A DNA stretch of 5,706 nt from Candidatus Bipolaricaulota bacterium (GCA_015661965.1 DQVA01000218.1:1-5706); one strand, 5' to 3'. Shown: positions 1 to 5,706, numbered from the stretch's first letter. Numbers and translations are program-made. The notes: generated from the letters alone by a model not told the origin.

Positions 1-953
1 CCGCCTTCGCCCGGCTCCTCGCCCTGGCCGGCCACCGGGTGCGCCTGTGGGCGCGACGGCCGGGGCTCGCCCGCACCTTAGCAGAGACCCACGAGAACCC
101 GGACTACTTACCCGGGGTCAGTTTGCCGGAGTCCATCGAATTTACCTGCGAGCTTGGGGAAGCCCTGGCTGGGACGGAGGCCGCCTTCTTCGCGGTGCCC
201 AGCCTCGCCCTGGGGGAAGTAGCGGGGAAGGCTGCCCCCCATGCGCCCCCCGGGATCCCCCTCGTCTCGCTGGCCAAGGGGTTGGAGCCGACGACTGGTA
301 AGCGGATGTCCCAAGTGCTCGCCGAACACTTGCCCGACCACCCCCTGTTCGCCCTGTCCGGCCCCTGCCACGCCGAGGAGGTGGCGCGCGATCATCCCAC
401 TGCGGTAGTGCTCGCCGGAAATGACCTCGCTTTGGGGGAGCGGCTCCAGCGGGCCCTGATGACCCCCCGGTTTCGGGTCTACCTCACCGACGACCTCCTG
501 GGGGTGGAGTACTGCGGGGCGACCAAGAACGTGCTGGCCATCGGTGCGGGGATCTCGGACGGCCTGGGCTACGGGGACAACACCCGGGCGGCTCTGATCA
601 CCCGGGGGCTGGCGGAGCTGGCCCGGCTGGGGCGGGCAGTGGGGGCGAGGCCGGAGACGTTCTATGGCCTGGCAGGCCTTGGTGATCTGGTGGTGACCGC
701 CACTAGTGAACACTCCCGCAACCGCCGGGTGGGCCTCCGGATCGGCCGGGGGGAGCCCTTGCAGGAGATCCTCGCCGGGATGCGGATGGTAGCCGAGGGG
801 GTACACACCTCCCAGCTCGTGCATGAACTCGCGGAACAGCTAGGAGTGGAGCTGCCGCTGTGTGAGGCGGTATACCGGGTGCTACAGCTGGGGGAACCGC
901 CCCGAGCCCAGATCGACCGGCTGATGCTCCGTCCCCCGAAGTACGAGCGCTGA
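1..953 (+). CDS. gpsA: Glycerol-3-phosphate dehydrogenase [NAD(P)+], 5'-truncated by the window
   Basis: Cytoplasmic enzyme that reduces dihydroxyacetone phosphate to sn-glycerol 3-phosphate, the backbone for phospholipid synthesis. The open frame is already running at position 3 (AFARLLALAGHR, then VRLWARRP), which matches the first Rossmann helix and second strand of GpsA. The GTG at 39 is therefore an internal valine, and the GxGxxG-containing first 15-20 residues lie before the window. About 316 residues are visible of a usual 325-340. Family blocks seen in order: FFAVPS; SLAKGLE; SGPCHAEE (more often GPS or GPT at this place); ATKNVLAIGAGISDGL, with the catalytic Lys codon at 525-527; GDNTRAALITRG; GLAGLGDLVVT; SRNRRVG; and VAEGVHT, close to the C-terminus. 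The stop is TGA 951-953. It converges on uvrC with only 10 bases between. Identification is secure; coenzyme preference (NADH or NADPH) cannot be judged without the N-terminus. Confidence 0.96.
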   Translation, partial: AFARLLALAGHRVRLWARRPGLARTLAETHENPDYLPGVSLPESIEFTCELGEALAGTEAAFFAVPSLALGEVAGKAAPHAPPGIPLVSLAKGLEPTTGKRMSQVLAEHLPDHPLFALSGPCHAEEVARDHPTAVVLAGNDLALGERLQRALMTPRFRVYLTDDLLGVEYCGATKNVLAIGAGISDGLGYGDNTRAALITRGLAELARLGRAVGARPETFYGLAGLGDLVVTATSEHSRNRRVGLRIGRGEPLQEILAGMRMVAEGVHTSQLVHELAEQLGVELPLCEAVYRVLQLGEPPRAQIDRLMLRPPKYER

Positions 954-963
954 GCGCGAAGGG

Positions 964-2805
964 CTACTTCTCAGGGCGAACATGGAGGGCTTTGTACAGG
1001 CGGAGGGCCACCTCCCGGGGCAGGCCCGGCACCGAGAGCAGCTCCTCCAGGGAGGCCCGCCGCAGCCCCTCCAGGGAACCGAAGCGGGAAAGCAATAGCT
1101 CCCGCCGTTTGGGGCCGATCCCGGGCACCGAGTCCAAAAAGCCCCCCAGGGCCCGCTTCCCCCGCAGACGCCGATGGTAGTCGACCGCGAACCGGTGTGC
1201 CTCGTCCCGGATTCGTTGCAGGAGCTTGAGGGCAGGCGATCCGGGGGGGAGGCGGATGGGCTGGGGGCGGCCGGGCCGGTACACCAGCTCCTCCCGCTTA
1301 GCCAGCGCCGCCACCTCGATCCCAGACAGGCCCTGCTCGCTTAAGGCTCTTAACGCCACCGAGAGCTGCCCCTTCCCCCCGTCCACCAGGATGAGGTCCG
1401 GCAGCTCCGAGAATTTCCCGCCCGCGATGGCCGGATCGGCTAGTTCGGCCAGGCCATGGGCCAGACGTCGAGTCAGGACCTCGTACATCATCGCGTAATC
1501 GTCGGGCTTCCCGGTGATGCGGACCCGGAAGCGGCGATAGGCGTCGGCCCGCGGCTTCCCTCCCACGAACACCACCATGGAGCCGGTGGCCGCCTGCCCC
1601 TTCAGGTTGGAGATGTCGAACGCCTCGATCCGCCAGGGGCGAACCGAAAGGTCCAGGGCCTCGGCCAGCTGTTCCAGGGCCGCCTCCTCCCCGGCGAGCT
1701 CCTCGGTCGCCGCCCGCCTGAGGGAAAGGCGGGCGTTGCGTTGGGCCAACTCCACCAATGCCCGCCTGTCACCCCGGGCAGGGGAGTACACCTGAGGCCT
1801 TCCTCCGCGGCGGGAGGCGAGGTAGTGGGACAGCTCCTCCATCCCCTCCACCTCCATGGGGAGGAGCACCTCCCCGGGGATGGCGGTGGCCCGGGTGTAG
1901 TAACGCTCCAGGAACTCCGCCAGGGCTTCCGCCGGTGAGGTGTCCGCGGGGAGCTTGAGCGGGAACCCCTCCCGGCCGATCAGCCGTCCCCTCCGCACGA
2001 TGAGCACGGTGCCGTACCCCCGTTCTCCCTCAACCGCGATCCCGATGGCGTCCAAGTCCGCCGGCTCGGCCAAGGCCACGGCCTGCCGCTCCCGGATCCT
2101 CTCCAGTGCCCGGATCTGATCCCGCAGCTGGGCCGCGTGCTCAAACCGCTCCGCGGCCGCCGCCTGGGCCATCTCCCCCTCCAGGGCCGCGATCACCTGT
2201 TCCACTCGCCCCTCAAACAGCTTCCCCGCCCCCTCTACGTAGCGGGCGTAGTCGGCCTCCGATACCAGCCCGGCACAAGGCCCAGAGCAGCGGCCGATAT
2301 GGTAAAGAAGGCAGGGACGCTCGAGCCGCTTTCGATCCAGGTCCAAGCTACAGGTGCGGATGGGGAACAGCTTATGGGCCAGCTTCAGGGCGCGGCGCAT
2401 GGCCCGAGCCGAGGTATAGGGGCCGAAGTAGCGGGCCCCGTCCTCCACCGGTCGCCGCACCACCTGCACCCGTGGAAAGCGTTCTTTTGTGATCTTGAGG
2501 TAGGGATAACGCTTGTCGTCCCGCAGGCGCAGGTTATAGCGGGGCCGGTATTTCTTGATCAGGGCGTCCTCCAGGATCAGGGCCTCGGCCACCGAGGAAG
2601 TAACGATCACCTCTAGATCGGCGATCTCCCGGCGTAGCCGGCGCACCTTGTAAGGCAGGTTCCGTTCCGCTTGGAAGTAGGAGCGCACCCGATCCCGGAG
2701 GGAGGCGGCTTTTCCCACGTACAGCACCTCCCCGCCGGCCCCGCGGAACAGGTACACCCCCGGGGCCTGCGGCAGTCCGGCCACCTTCTCCTTTACACCA
2801 GCCAC
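964..2805 (-). CDS. uvrC: UvrABC system protein C, excinuclease incision subunit
   Basis: Nuclease of bacterial nucleotide excision repair: recruited by UvrB at a lesion, it cuts the damaged strand on both sides. Length 613 residues, normal for the family. Residues 12-91 form the GIY-YIG domain (GVYLF 16-20, YVG 29-31) with the expected catalytic Tyr29, Arg39, Glu79 and Asn91 for the 3' cut. Cys152, Cys165, Cys173 and Cys177 match the four-cysteine cluster reported to hold [4Fe-4S] in E. coli UvrC. A UVR motif that contacts UvrB lies near 195-235 (FEHAAQLRDQI). The RNase H-like 5' nuclease domain keeps Asp397 (AFDISN), Asp436 (DDYAMM), Asp475 (LVDGGKGQ) and His537 (RDEAH). Tandem helix-hairpin-helix motifs occupy about 555-610 (VPGIGPKRR, VPGLPREVA). 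The start is GTG 2805: the first start codon after an in-frame TGA (2862-2860), followed by the usual KEKVAGLPQAPGVY beginning. No clear Shine-Dalgarno precedes it. Confidence 0.97.
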   Translation of the reverse strand: MAGVKEKVAGLPQAPGVYLFRGAGGEVLYVGKAASLRDRVRSYFQAERNLPYKVRRLRREIADLEVIVTSSVAEALILEDALIKKYRPRYNLRLRDDKRYPYLKITKERFPRVQVVRRPVEDGARYFGPYTSARAMRRALKLAHKLFPIRTCSLDLDRKRLERPCLLYHIGRCSGPCAGLVSEADYARYVEGAGKLFEGRVEQVIAALEGEMAQAAAAERFEHAAQLRDQIRALERIRERQAVALAEPADLDAIGIAVEGERGYGTVLIVRRGRLIGREGFPLKLPADTSPAEALAEFLERYYTRATAIPGEVLLPMEVEGMEELSHYLASRRGGRPQVYSPARGDRRALVELAQRNARLSLRRAATEELAGEEAALEQLAEALDLSVRPWRIEAFDISNLKGQAATGSMVVFVGGKPRADAYRRFRVRITGKPDDYAMMYEVLTRRLAHGLAELADPAIAGGKFSELPDLILVDGGKGQLSVALRALSEQGLSGIEVAALAKREELVYRPGRPQPIRLPPGSPALKLLQRIRDEAHRFAVDYHRRLRGKRALGGFLDSVPGIGPKRRELLLSRFGSLEGLRRASLEELLSVPGLPREVALRLYKALHVRPEK

Positions 2806-2859
2806 GCCGCGATTATCGCTCCGCCCGCGGGTGCCGTCCCGAAATGGAGCAAGGGCCGG
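2806..2859 (-). promoter_or_regulatory. Permease-uvrC spacer with a possible -10 element (leaderless promoter)
   Basis: This 54-base space is the longest non-coding stretch in the window. On the minus strand it contains GATAAT at 2817-2812, one base from the TATAAT consensus and exactly 6 bases before the GTG of uvrC. Transcription would then start at or next to the start codon, giving a leaderless mRNA, which agrees with the absence of a clear Shine-Dalgarno (only a weak GGCGGAG farther up). No TTGACA-like -35 is seen at 16-18 bases; the sequence there is GGGACG-like. An 8-base palindrome CCCGCGGG (2824-2831) lies in the same spacer. The promoter is inference; simple read-through from the permease gene is equally possible. 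Confidence 0.35.
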
Positions 2860-3705
2860 TCAAGCCCCTCCACCTCGGGGAAGACGGGAAAGCAATACCA
2901 GGAGGAACAGGCCCGTGGCGACAAGCACGATGGCCGCCCCGGAGGCGATCCCGGTCCAATACGAAAGATAGAGGCCCAACACCCCGGAGAGCGCCCCGAG
3001 CCCCGCCCCCACGGCCATCATCCAGGAAAAACGCTTCACCAGCAGATAAGCGGTGGCAGCCGGGGTCACCAGCATCGCCAGCATCAGCGCCACCCCCACC
3101 GTCTTAAGCGACACCACCACCGTCACCGCGATCAACACCAACAGAAGCTGCCGCAGGAAGGCAGTGGGAAGCCGGAGCGTAGCCGCCAGATCCGGGTCGA
3201 AGCTGATCACCAAAAACTCCTTGTAGAAAAGCAGCACCACCAAAAGAGCCGCCCCGCCGAAGGCGCCGATGAGCACCAGGTCGTGGGTAGACACCCCGAG
3301 GACGTTGCCGAACAGGAAATGGACCAGCTCCACCGCGTAGCCCCGCACCGTGGAGATGAGGGCGATCCCCAGGGCGAACATGCCGGCGAACACCACCCCG
3401 ATAGCCGTGTCTTCCTTGAGCCTTCCCCGTTTGGATACGGCCCCGATCCCCAGCGCCACCAGGATCGCGGTCCCCAGCCCCCACCAGAACAGGGACCTCC
3501 TGTCCCCGGCGGTGGTCAGATATCCCACCGCCACCCCGGGCAGGATGGCGTGGGCCAGGGCGTCGCCGAAGAAGGCCAGCCCCCGCAGCACCACGTAGGT
3601 CCCCATCACCGCGCACAATGCCCCCACCAAGGCGGAGGCGACAAGCCCCCGCACCATGAACGGGAAGGCGAGGGGCGAGGTGAAGAAGTCAGCCAACGCC
3701 TGCAT
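2860..3705 (-). CDS. Metal ABC transporter permease, ABC-3 (ZnuB/TroC/MntC-like) family
   Basis: Integral membrane subunit of a divalent metal importer (Zn2+, Mn2+ or Fe2+); 281 residues, typical for the family. Hydrophobic segments fall near residues 17-41, 52-64, 74-91, 103-121, 143-160, 185-200, 203-222, 229-249 and 252-273, so about eight or nine membrane spans. Family signatures: GDALAHAILPGVAVGYL (48-63) in the second span; KEDTAIGVVFAGMFALGIAL (98-117); FDPDLAATLRLP (169-180), the cytoplasmic coupling region; and VGVALMLAMLVTPAATAYLL (203-222). The frame is open as far as 3828, but I place the start at ATG 3705. An AGGAGG lies 6 bases before it, the protein then begins just ahead of the first span, and the extra 41 residues upstream are a Pro/Arg-rich shadow of the ATPase gene. 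It overlaps the ATPase gene by 17 bases. Metal specificity cannot be read from this subunit alone. Confidence 0.93.
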   Translation of the reverse strand: MQALADFFTSPLAFPFMVRGLVASALVGALCAVMGTYVVLRGLAFFGDALAHAILPGVAVGYLTTAGDRRSLFWWGLGTAILVALGIGAVSKRGRLKEDTAIGVVFAGMFALGIALISTVRGYAVELVHFLFGNVLGVSTHDLVLIGAFGGAALLVVLLFYKEFLVISFDPDLAATLRLPTAFLRQLLLVLIAVTVVVSLKTVGVALMLAMLVTPAATAYLLVKRFSWMMAVGAGLGALSGVLGLYLSYWTGIASGAAIVLVATGLFLLVLLSRLPRGGGA

Positions 3706-4558
3706 CTCCCCCCTCCTGGGTGCGGCAGGGATCGGTGACGATAACGCCGGAGTCAGGGAGGGTCCGCAGCCTGCCGCCGAAGGCCTCCACCAATTTCTCC
3801 GGGGTGAACGCCTGCGGGGGAGGGCCAAAGGCCACTACCCGCCGGTTCAAGAGCAGCACCAACGGGAAGTGCTGCGCAGCGATGTCCAGGTCGTGCAGGC
3901 TGAGAAGCAAGGTCGCCCCCCCCGCCTGGAGCAGATCCAGAAGCCCGAGGATCGCCTCCTGGGAGGGGGTATCCAGCCCGGCCAAGGGCTCGTCCAACAG
4001 CACCAGCTCCGCTTCCTGCGCCAGGGCGCGGGCGATGAACATGCGCTGTGCTTGCCCCCCGGAGAGTTCCCCGATCCCCCGGGCCGCCAACTCCGCGAGG
4101 CCCACCGCTGCCAGGGCCTGCCGCACCAGGGCCCGGTCCCGAGCCCCAGGCCGCCGCAGCAGGCCCAGCCGCCCCACTCGGCCCATCATCACCACGTCGA
4201 ACACCGTCACCGGGAACCGCCAATCGATCTCGTTCCGCTGCGGGAGATAGGCGATACAGCGGTGACCGCAGGGGTCTTGGCCGCGGATCCGTACCTCGCC
4301 GGATGTAGGCGGGAGCACCCCGGCGATGACCTTGAGCAGGGTTGACTTGCCAGCACCATTGGGCCCCACGATGGCCAGCCGCTCCCCGCCAGAGAGCCGG
4401 AAGGTCACGTCCTCCAAGGCGGGCCGGCCGTCGTAGAGGACGGTGAGGTGGTCCACCTCTAGGGCCGGCGCTCCCGGAAGGTGCACCGCGAGCGGCCGGC
4501 CGAGCCGGCCGGGAAGTTTAGACCAGCTGGGACGGCAGCGGCGGGCCCCCTCCCTCAT
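3689..4558 (-). CDS. Metal ABC transporter ATP-binding protein (ZnuC/TroB/MntB-like)
   Basis: Cytoplasmic ATPase that powers metal import through the adjacent permease. 289 residues; usual members have about 240-270. The core begins at ALEVDHLTV (32-40). Walker A is GPNGAGKST (65-73), the Q-loop Gln is 107 (YLPQ), the signature is LSGGQ (165-169), Walker B is LVLLDE (185-190), the D-loop is GLD (194-196), and the switch His is 222 (SLHD). All catalytic residues are intact. The stretch after the Q-loop, NEIDWRFPVTVFDVVMMGR (109-127), is characteristic of the Mn/Fe/Zn transporter ATPases, as is the tail VIVTDPC (272-278). Start ATG 4558 forms an ATGA overlap with the stop of the binding-protein gene, and a G-rich GGGGGGGAGG stretch abuts it, pointing to translational coupling. 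The first 31 residues are Arg/Pro-rich and outside the conserved fold; GTG at Val25 is a less likely alternative start. Stop TGA 3691-3689. Confidence 0.95.
   Translation of the reverse strand: MREGARRCRPSWSKLPGRLGRPLAVHLPGAPALEVDHLTVLYDGRPALEDVTFRLSGGERLAIVGPNGAGKSTLLKVIAGVLPPTSGEVRIRGQDPCGHRCIAYLPQRNEIDWRFPVTVFDVVMMGRVGRLGLLRRPGARDRALVRQALAAVGLAELAARGIGELSGGQAQRMFIARALAQEAELVLLDEPLAGLDTPSQEAILGLLDLLQAGGATLLLSLHDLDIAAQHFPLVLLLNRRVVAFGPPPQAFTPEKLVEAFGGRLRTLPDSGVIVTDPCRTQEGGDAGVG
3712..3717 (-). promoter_or_regulatory. Ribosome binding site of the permease gene
   Basis: Minus-strand AGGAGG, 6 bases before ATG 3705, located within the final codons of the ATPase gene. It decides the permease start in favour of 3705 over the longer open frame reaching 3828. 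Confidence 0.85.
4493..4511. repeat. Perfect 8-bp inverted repeat (GC hairpin) near the 5' end of the ATPase gene
   Basis: CGGCCGGC (4493-4500), spacer CGA, then GCCGGCCG (4504-4511): an all-GC 8-bp stem with a 3-base loop. It lies about 48-66 bases inside the ATPase coding sequence, in the part encoding the non-conserved N-terminal extension (LPGRLGRPL). No T-run follows on either strand, so it is not an intrinsic terminator. It could slow translation or protect a processed transcript end, or be a by-product of high-GC codons. Confidence 0.6.
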
Positions 4559-5412
4559 CCTCCCCCCAGGGCGGCCACTATAGCGGCGACATCGTAGCGC
4601 ATGAGCGAGAGGTAATCGGGCGCCGGGCCGTCCGGCCCTGATAGGGCCCCCACGTATAGCCGCACCACCTCCACCCCGGTATCCCGGGCCACCTGCTCCA
4701 CCAGGGGGGAGACGGTGGTGTGAGACACGAAGATGGCCGGGATGGCGAGCCTTTGGATCTCCCCCTCCAATTCGGCCAGCTCCCGGGCTGACGGCTCGGC
4801 CAAGGTGGAAAAGCCGGGGAGGATGGCGAGCTGCCGGAAGCCGTACCGGTCAGCGAAGTAGCCGAACGCCAAGTGGTCCACCACCAATATCCGCCGCTCC
4901 GCGGGGACCCTTCCCACCTCCTCATGAATCCAACCGTCCAAGTCCTCGAGCTCGCCCCGGTAGGCCTCCGCCCGGGCCTGGTAGTTCGCGGCCCGCTCGG
5001 GATCGATCTCAGAAAGGGCGGCGGCGATGTTCCCCGCCCAAACCCCCACGTTCAGCGGGTTCAGCCACACGTGTGGGTCCACCCGTCCGTCCGGAAAGGC
5101 CCTGAGCGCGATCCCCTGGGAGACGTCCATCACCCGGGACGCCAGCGAGAGCAGCGGCTCCAGGCCCGCCTCCAGGCCCGCCCCGCAGATGAACACCACC
5201 TCCGCTCGGGCCAGCAAGGTCGCTTCCCGCGGGGTGGGCTGGAAGGCGTGGGGGTCCGCCTCCGGCGGGAAGAGGGCGTACACCTGCCAACCCTCCCCCG
5301 CCACCCGGCGCACCACATCCCCCAGGATGGAGGTAGTGGCCACCAACTGGCCAGCCAGCCCCAGCGTGGCCATGGCCATGATCGCCACCGCAAGCGCTGC
5401 TTTAGTCCTCAT
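4555..5412 (-). CDS. Periplasmic metal-binding protein of ABC importer (ZnuA/TroA family)
   Basis: Extracytoplasmic receptor that captures a divalent metal and delivers it to the membrane permease; 285 residues. Residues 1 to about 21 are a signal peptide (MRTK, then a long Ala/Leu/Met stretch ending LGLAGQ) with no lipobox cysteine, so a soluble periplasmic protein is expected. The mature protein opens with LVATTSILGDVVRRVAGE, typical of cluster 9 receptors. Predicted ligands are His55 (EADPHAFQPTP), His114 (DPHVWLNP) and His180 (VVDHLAFGYFADRYGF). The pattern His-His-His resembles ZnuA and TroA rather than the Glu third ligand of PsaA/MntC. The usual fourth-ligand Asp near LYVGAL (252-257) is absent, and there is no His-rich loop before His114. 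Start ATG 5412 has a strong AAGGAGG 7 bases ahead. It overlaps the regulator gene by 11 bases and the ATPase gene by 4. Zn, Mn or both remain possible. Confidence 0.94.
   Translation of the reverse strand: MRTKAALAVAIMAMATLGLAGQLVATTSILGDVVRRVAGEGWQVYALFPPEADPHAFQPTPREATLLARAEVVFICGAGLEAGLEPLLSLASRVMDVSQGIALRAFPDGRVDPHVWLNPLNVGVWAGNIAAALSEIDPERAANYQARAEAYRGELEDLDGWIHEEVGRVPAERRILVVDHLAFGYFADRYGFRQLAILPGFSTLAEPSARELAELEGEIQRLAIPAIFVSHTTVSPLVEQVARDTGVEVVRLYVGALSGPDGPAPDYLSLMRYDVAAIVAALGGG
5159..5182. repeat. 12-bp exact tandem repeat, two copies
   Basis: TCCAGGCCCGCC occurs twice head to tail (5159-5170 and 5171-5182) inside the binding-protein gene, where it encodes GLEA-GLEP (residues about 79-86). 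Family members commonly have GLEPWLEPLL-like sequence of the same length here, so it looks like codon convergence more than a recent duplication. Confidence 0.6.
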
Positions 5413-5706
5413 GGTTCAGCCTCCTTCGGCAATCCGGGCACAGGCCATAGAACTCCAGCACGTGTCCGGCGATGAGATAGCCGGACCGCTCGGCCAGTTG
5501 GGCGGCCATCCCATGGGCCAGGCACAGGTCCAAAGGTGACTCTGCCCCACAGCCCCGGCAGACCAGCCGGTGCACGTCACCGGTCAGGAGGCGGTACCGG
5601 ATACCCCCGGGAGCGGGGACTGGCAAGGCCAGCCCCAGCCGTGTCAACAGCCGGAGGGCCCGATAGACGGTGGCCCGGCCCAGGCCGGGGCAGCGCGTCC
5701 GGGCCG
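5402..5706 (-). CDS. Fur-family metalloregulator, N-terminus beyond the window
   Basis: DNA-binding transcription regulator that senses a metal (Fe, Zn, Mn) or peroxide. The frame runs off the window end; the first complete codon is at 5704 and 100 residues are visible of a usual 130-150. Visible residues 5-25, CPGLGRATVYRALRLLTRLG, are the recognition helix and end of the winged helix: the ATVYR core is a hallmark of Fur proteins. The dimerisation domain follows, with HRLVCRGCG (45-53) and the tail GHVLEFYGLCPDC (80-92), giving the Cys49/52/89/92 structural zinc site. The TTG at 5647 lies inside the DNA-binding helix and is not a start. The usual HHxH before the first Cys pair is reduced to GDVH, so a standard Fur or PerR sensor site is not evident; Zur or another subfamily is possible. 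As the first visible gene of the transporter operon, it probably controls metal uptake and itself. Stop TAA 5404-5402. Confidence 0.92.
   Translation of the reverse strand, partial: ARTRCPGLGRATVYRALRLLTRLGLALPVPAPGGIRYRLLTGDVHRLVCRGCGAESPLDLCLAHGMAAQLAERSGYLIAGHVLEFYGLCPDCRRRLNHED
5420..5426 (-). promoter_or_regulatory. Ribosome binding site of the metal-binding protein gene
   Basis: Minus-strand AAGGAGG, 7 bases before ATG 5412. It is a near-perfect anti-16S match lying inside the last codons of the Fur-family gene. It fixes the start of the binding-protein gene and suggests strong, partly independent initiation of the most abundant transporter subunit. Confidence 0.85.

Noticed and set aside
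108..824. Minus-strand open frame of 238 codons opposite gpsA
   Set aside because: Low-complexity Pro/Gly/His-rich product without recognisable domains; the plus strand encodes conserved gpsA throughout.
39..953. gpsA starting at GTG 39
   Set aside because: The frame upstream (AFARLLALAGHR) continues the conserved Rossmann helix, so the gene is cut by the window edge and this GTG is an internal valine.
945..971. Intrinsic terminator between gpsA and uvrC
   Set aside because: Only 4-bp stems (GCGC/GCGC at 947-957, GAAG/CTTC at 958-970) and no T-run on either strand.
2671..3738. Long plus-strand open frame (355 codons) opposite the permease and the start of uvrC
   Set aside because: Its product is dominated by His, Pro, Gln, Gly and Arg with no family motif, as expected for the antisense of a high-GC gene. 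The minus strand carries two unmistakable genes here.
3706..3828. Longer permease beginning at 3828
   Set aside because: The added 41 residues are Arg/Pro-rich and unlike the family, and they lie wholly within the ATPase gene. ATG 3705 has an excellent AGGAGG at the right distance.
3656..4345. Plus-strand open frame of 229 codons opposite the ATPase gene
   Set aside because: Gln/Pro/Arg-rich product with no motif; it is the shadow of the ATPase, whose Walker A, signature and Walker B motifs are all intact.
5159..5182. Recent duplication inside the binding-protein gene
   Set aside because: The 12-base tandem repeat does not appear to lengthen the protein relative to the family pattern (GLE..LEPLL), so it is probably coincidental.
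1..5706. Mobile element, CRISPR, tRNA or novel defence cassette
   Set aside because: Coding density is nearly complete with six recognisable genes; I saw no terminal repeats, repeat-spacer pattern, tRNA-like fold or unexplained gene.

Overview
The window comes from a bacterial chromosome with high G+C (about two thirds, judged by eye). It is densely packed: six protein genes, no gap longer than 54 bases, and no sign of mobile DNA, RNA genes or CRISPR. The organism cannot be named from the sequence. The substrate-binding protein has an ordinary secretory signal without a visible lipoprotein cysteine, which fits a diderm (Gram-negative-type) cell better than a monoderm. GTG use at the uvrC start and very short intergenic spaces fit a compact, high-GC, possibly thermophilic lineage, but that is inference.

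Layout. On the plus strand, positions 1-953 hold nearly all of gpsA (glycerol-3-phosphate dehydrogenase); its first 15-20 codons lie before the window. It converges on everything else with a 10-base gap. All other genes are on the minus strand. In their direction of transcription they are: the C-terminal two thirds of a Fur-family metalloregulator (5704 down to 5402, N-terminus beyond the window); a periplasmic metal-binding protein (5412-4555); the ABC ATPase (4558-3689); the ABC-3 family permease (3705-2860); and, 54 bases later, uvrC (2805-964), encoding the incision nuclease of nucleotide excision repair.

How they work together. The regulator and the three transporter genes overlap by 11, 4 and 17 bases, so they are almost certainly one transcript with coupled translation: a self-contained, metal-responsive uptake system for Zn, Mn or Fe of the TroA/ZnuA (cluster 9) type. 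The metal is not settled. The binding protein has three His ligands like TroA and ZnuA, while the ATPase carries the 'EIDWxFPVTV' stretch that I associate with Mn/Fe-type transporters. uvrC may be read through from this operon, may have its own promoter (a GATAAT hexamer sits exactly 6 bases before its GTG), or both. Metal uptake next to a repair nuclease that carries four conserved Fe-S-type cysteines and a metal-dependent active site is the most suggestive context here.

I found no convincing undescribed system. The rest is standard housekeeping and metal transport, with a few atypical details: the sensor-site residues of the regulator, the fourth ligand of the binding protein, and a perfect GC-rich hairpin near the start of the ATPase gene.
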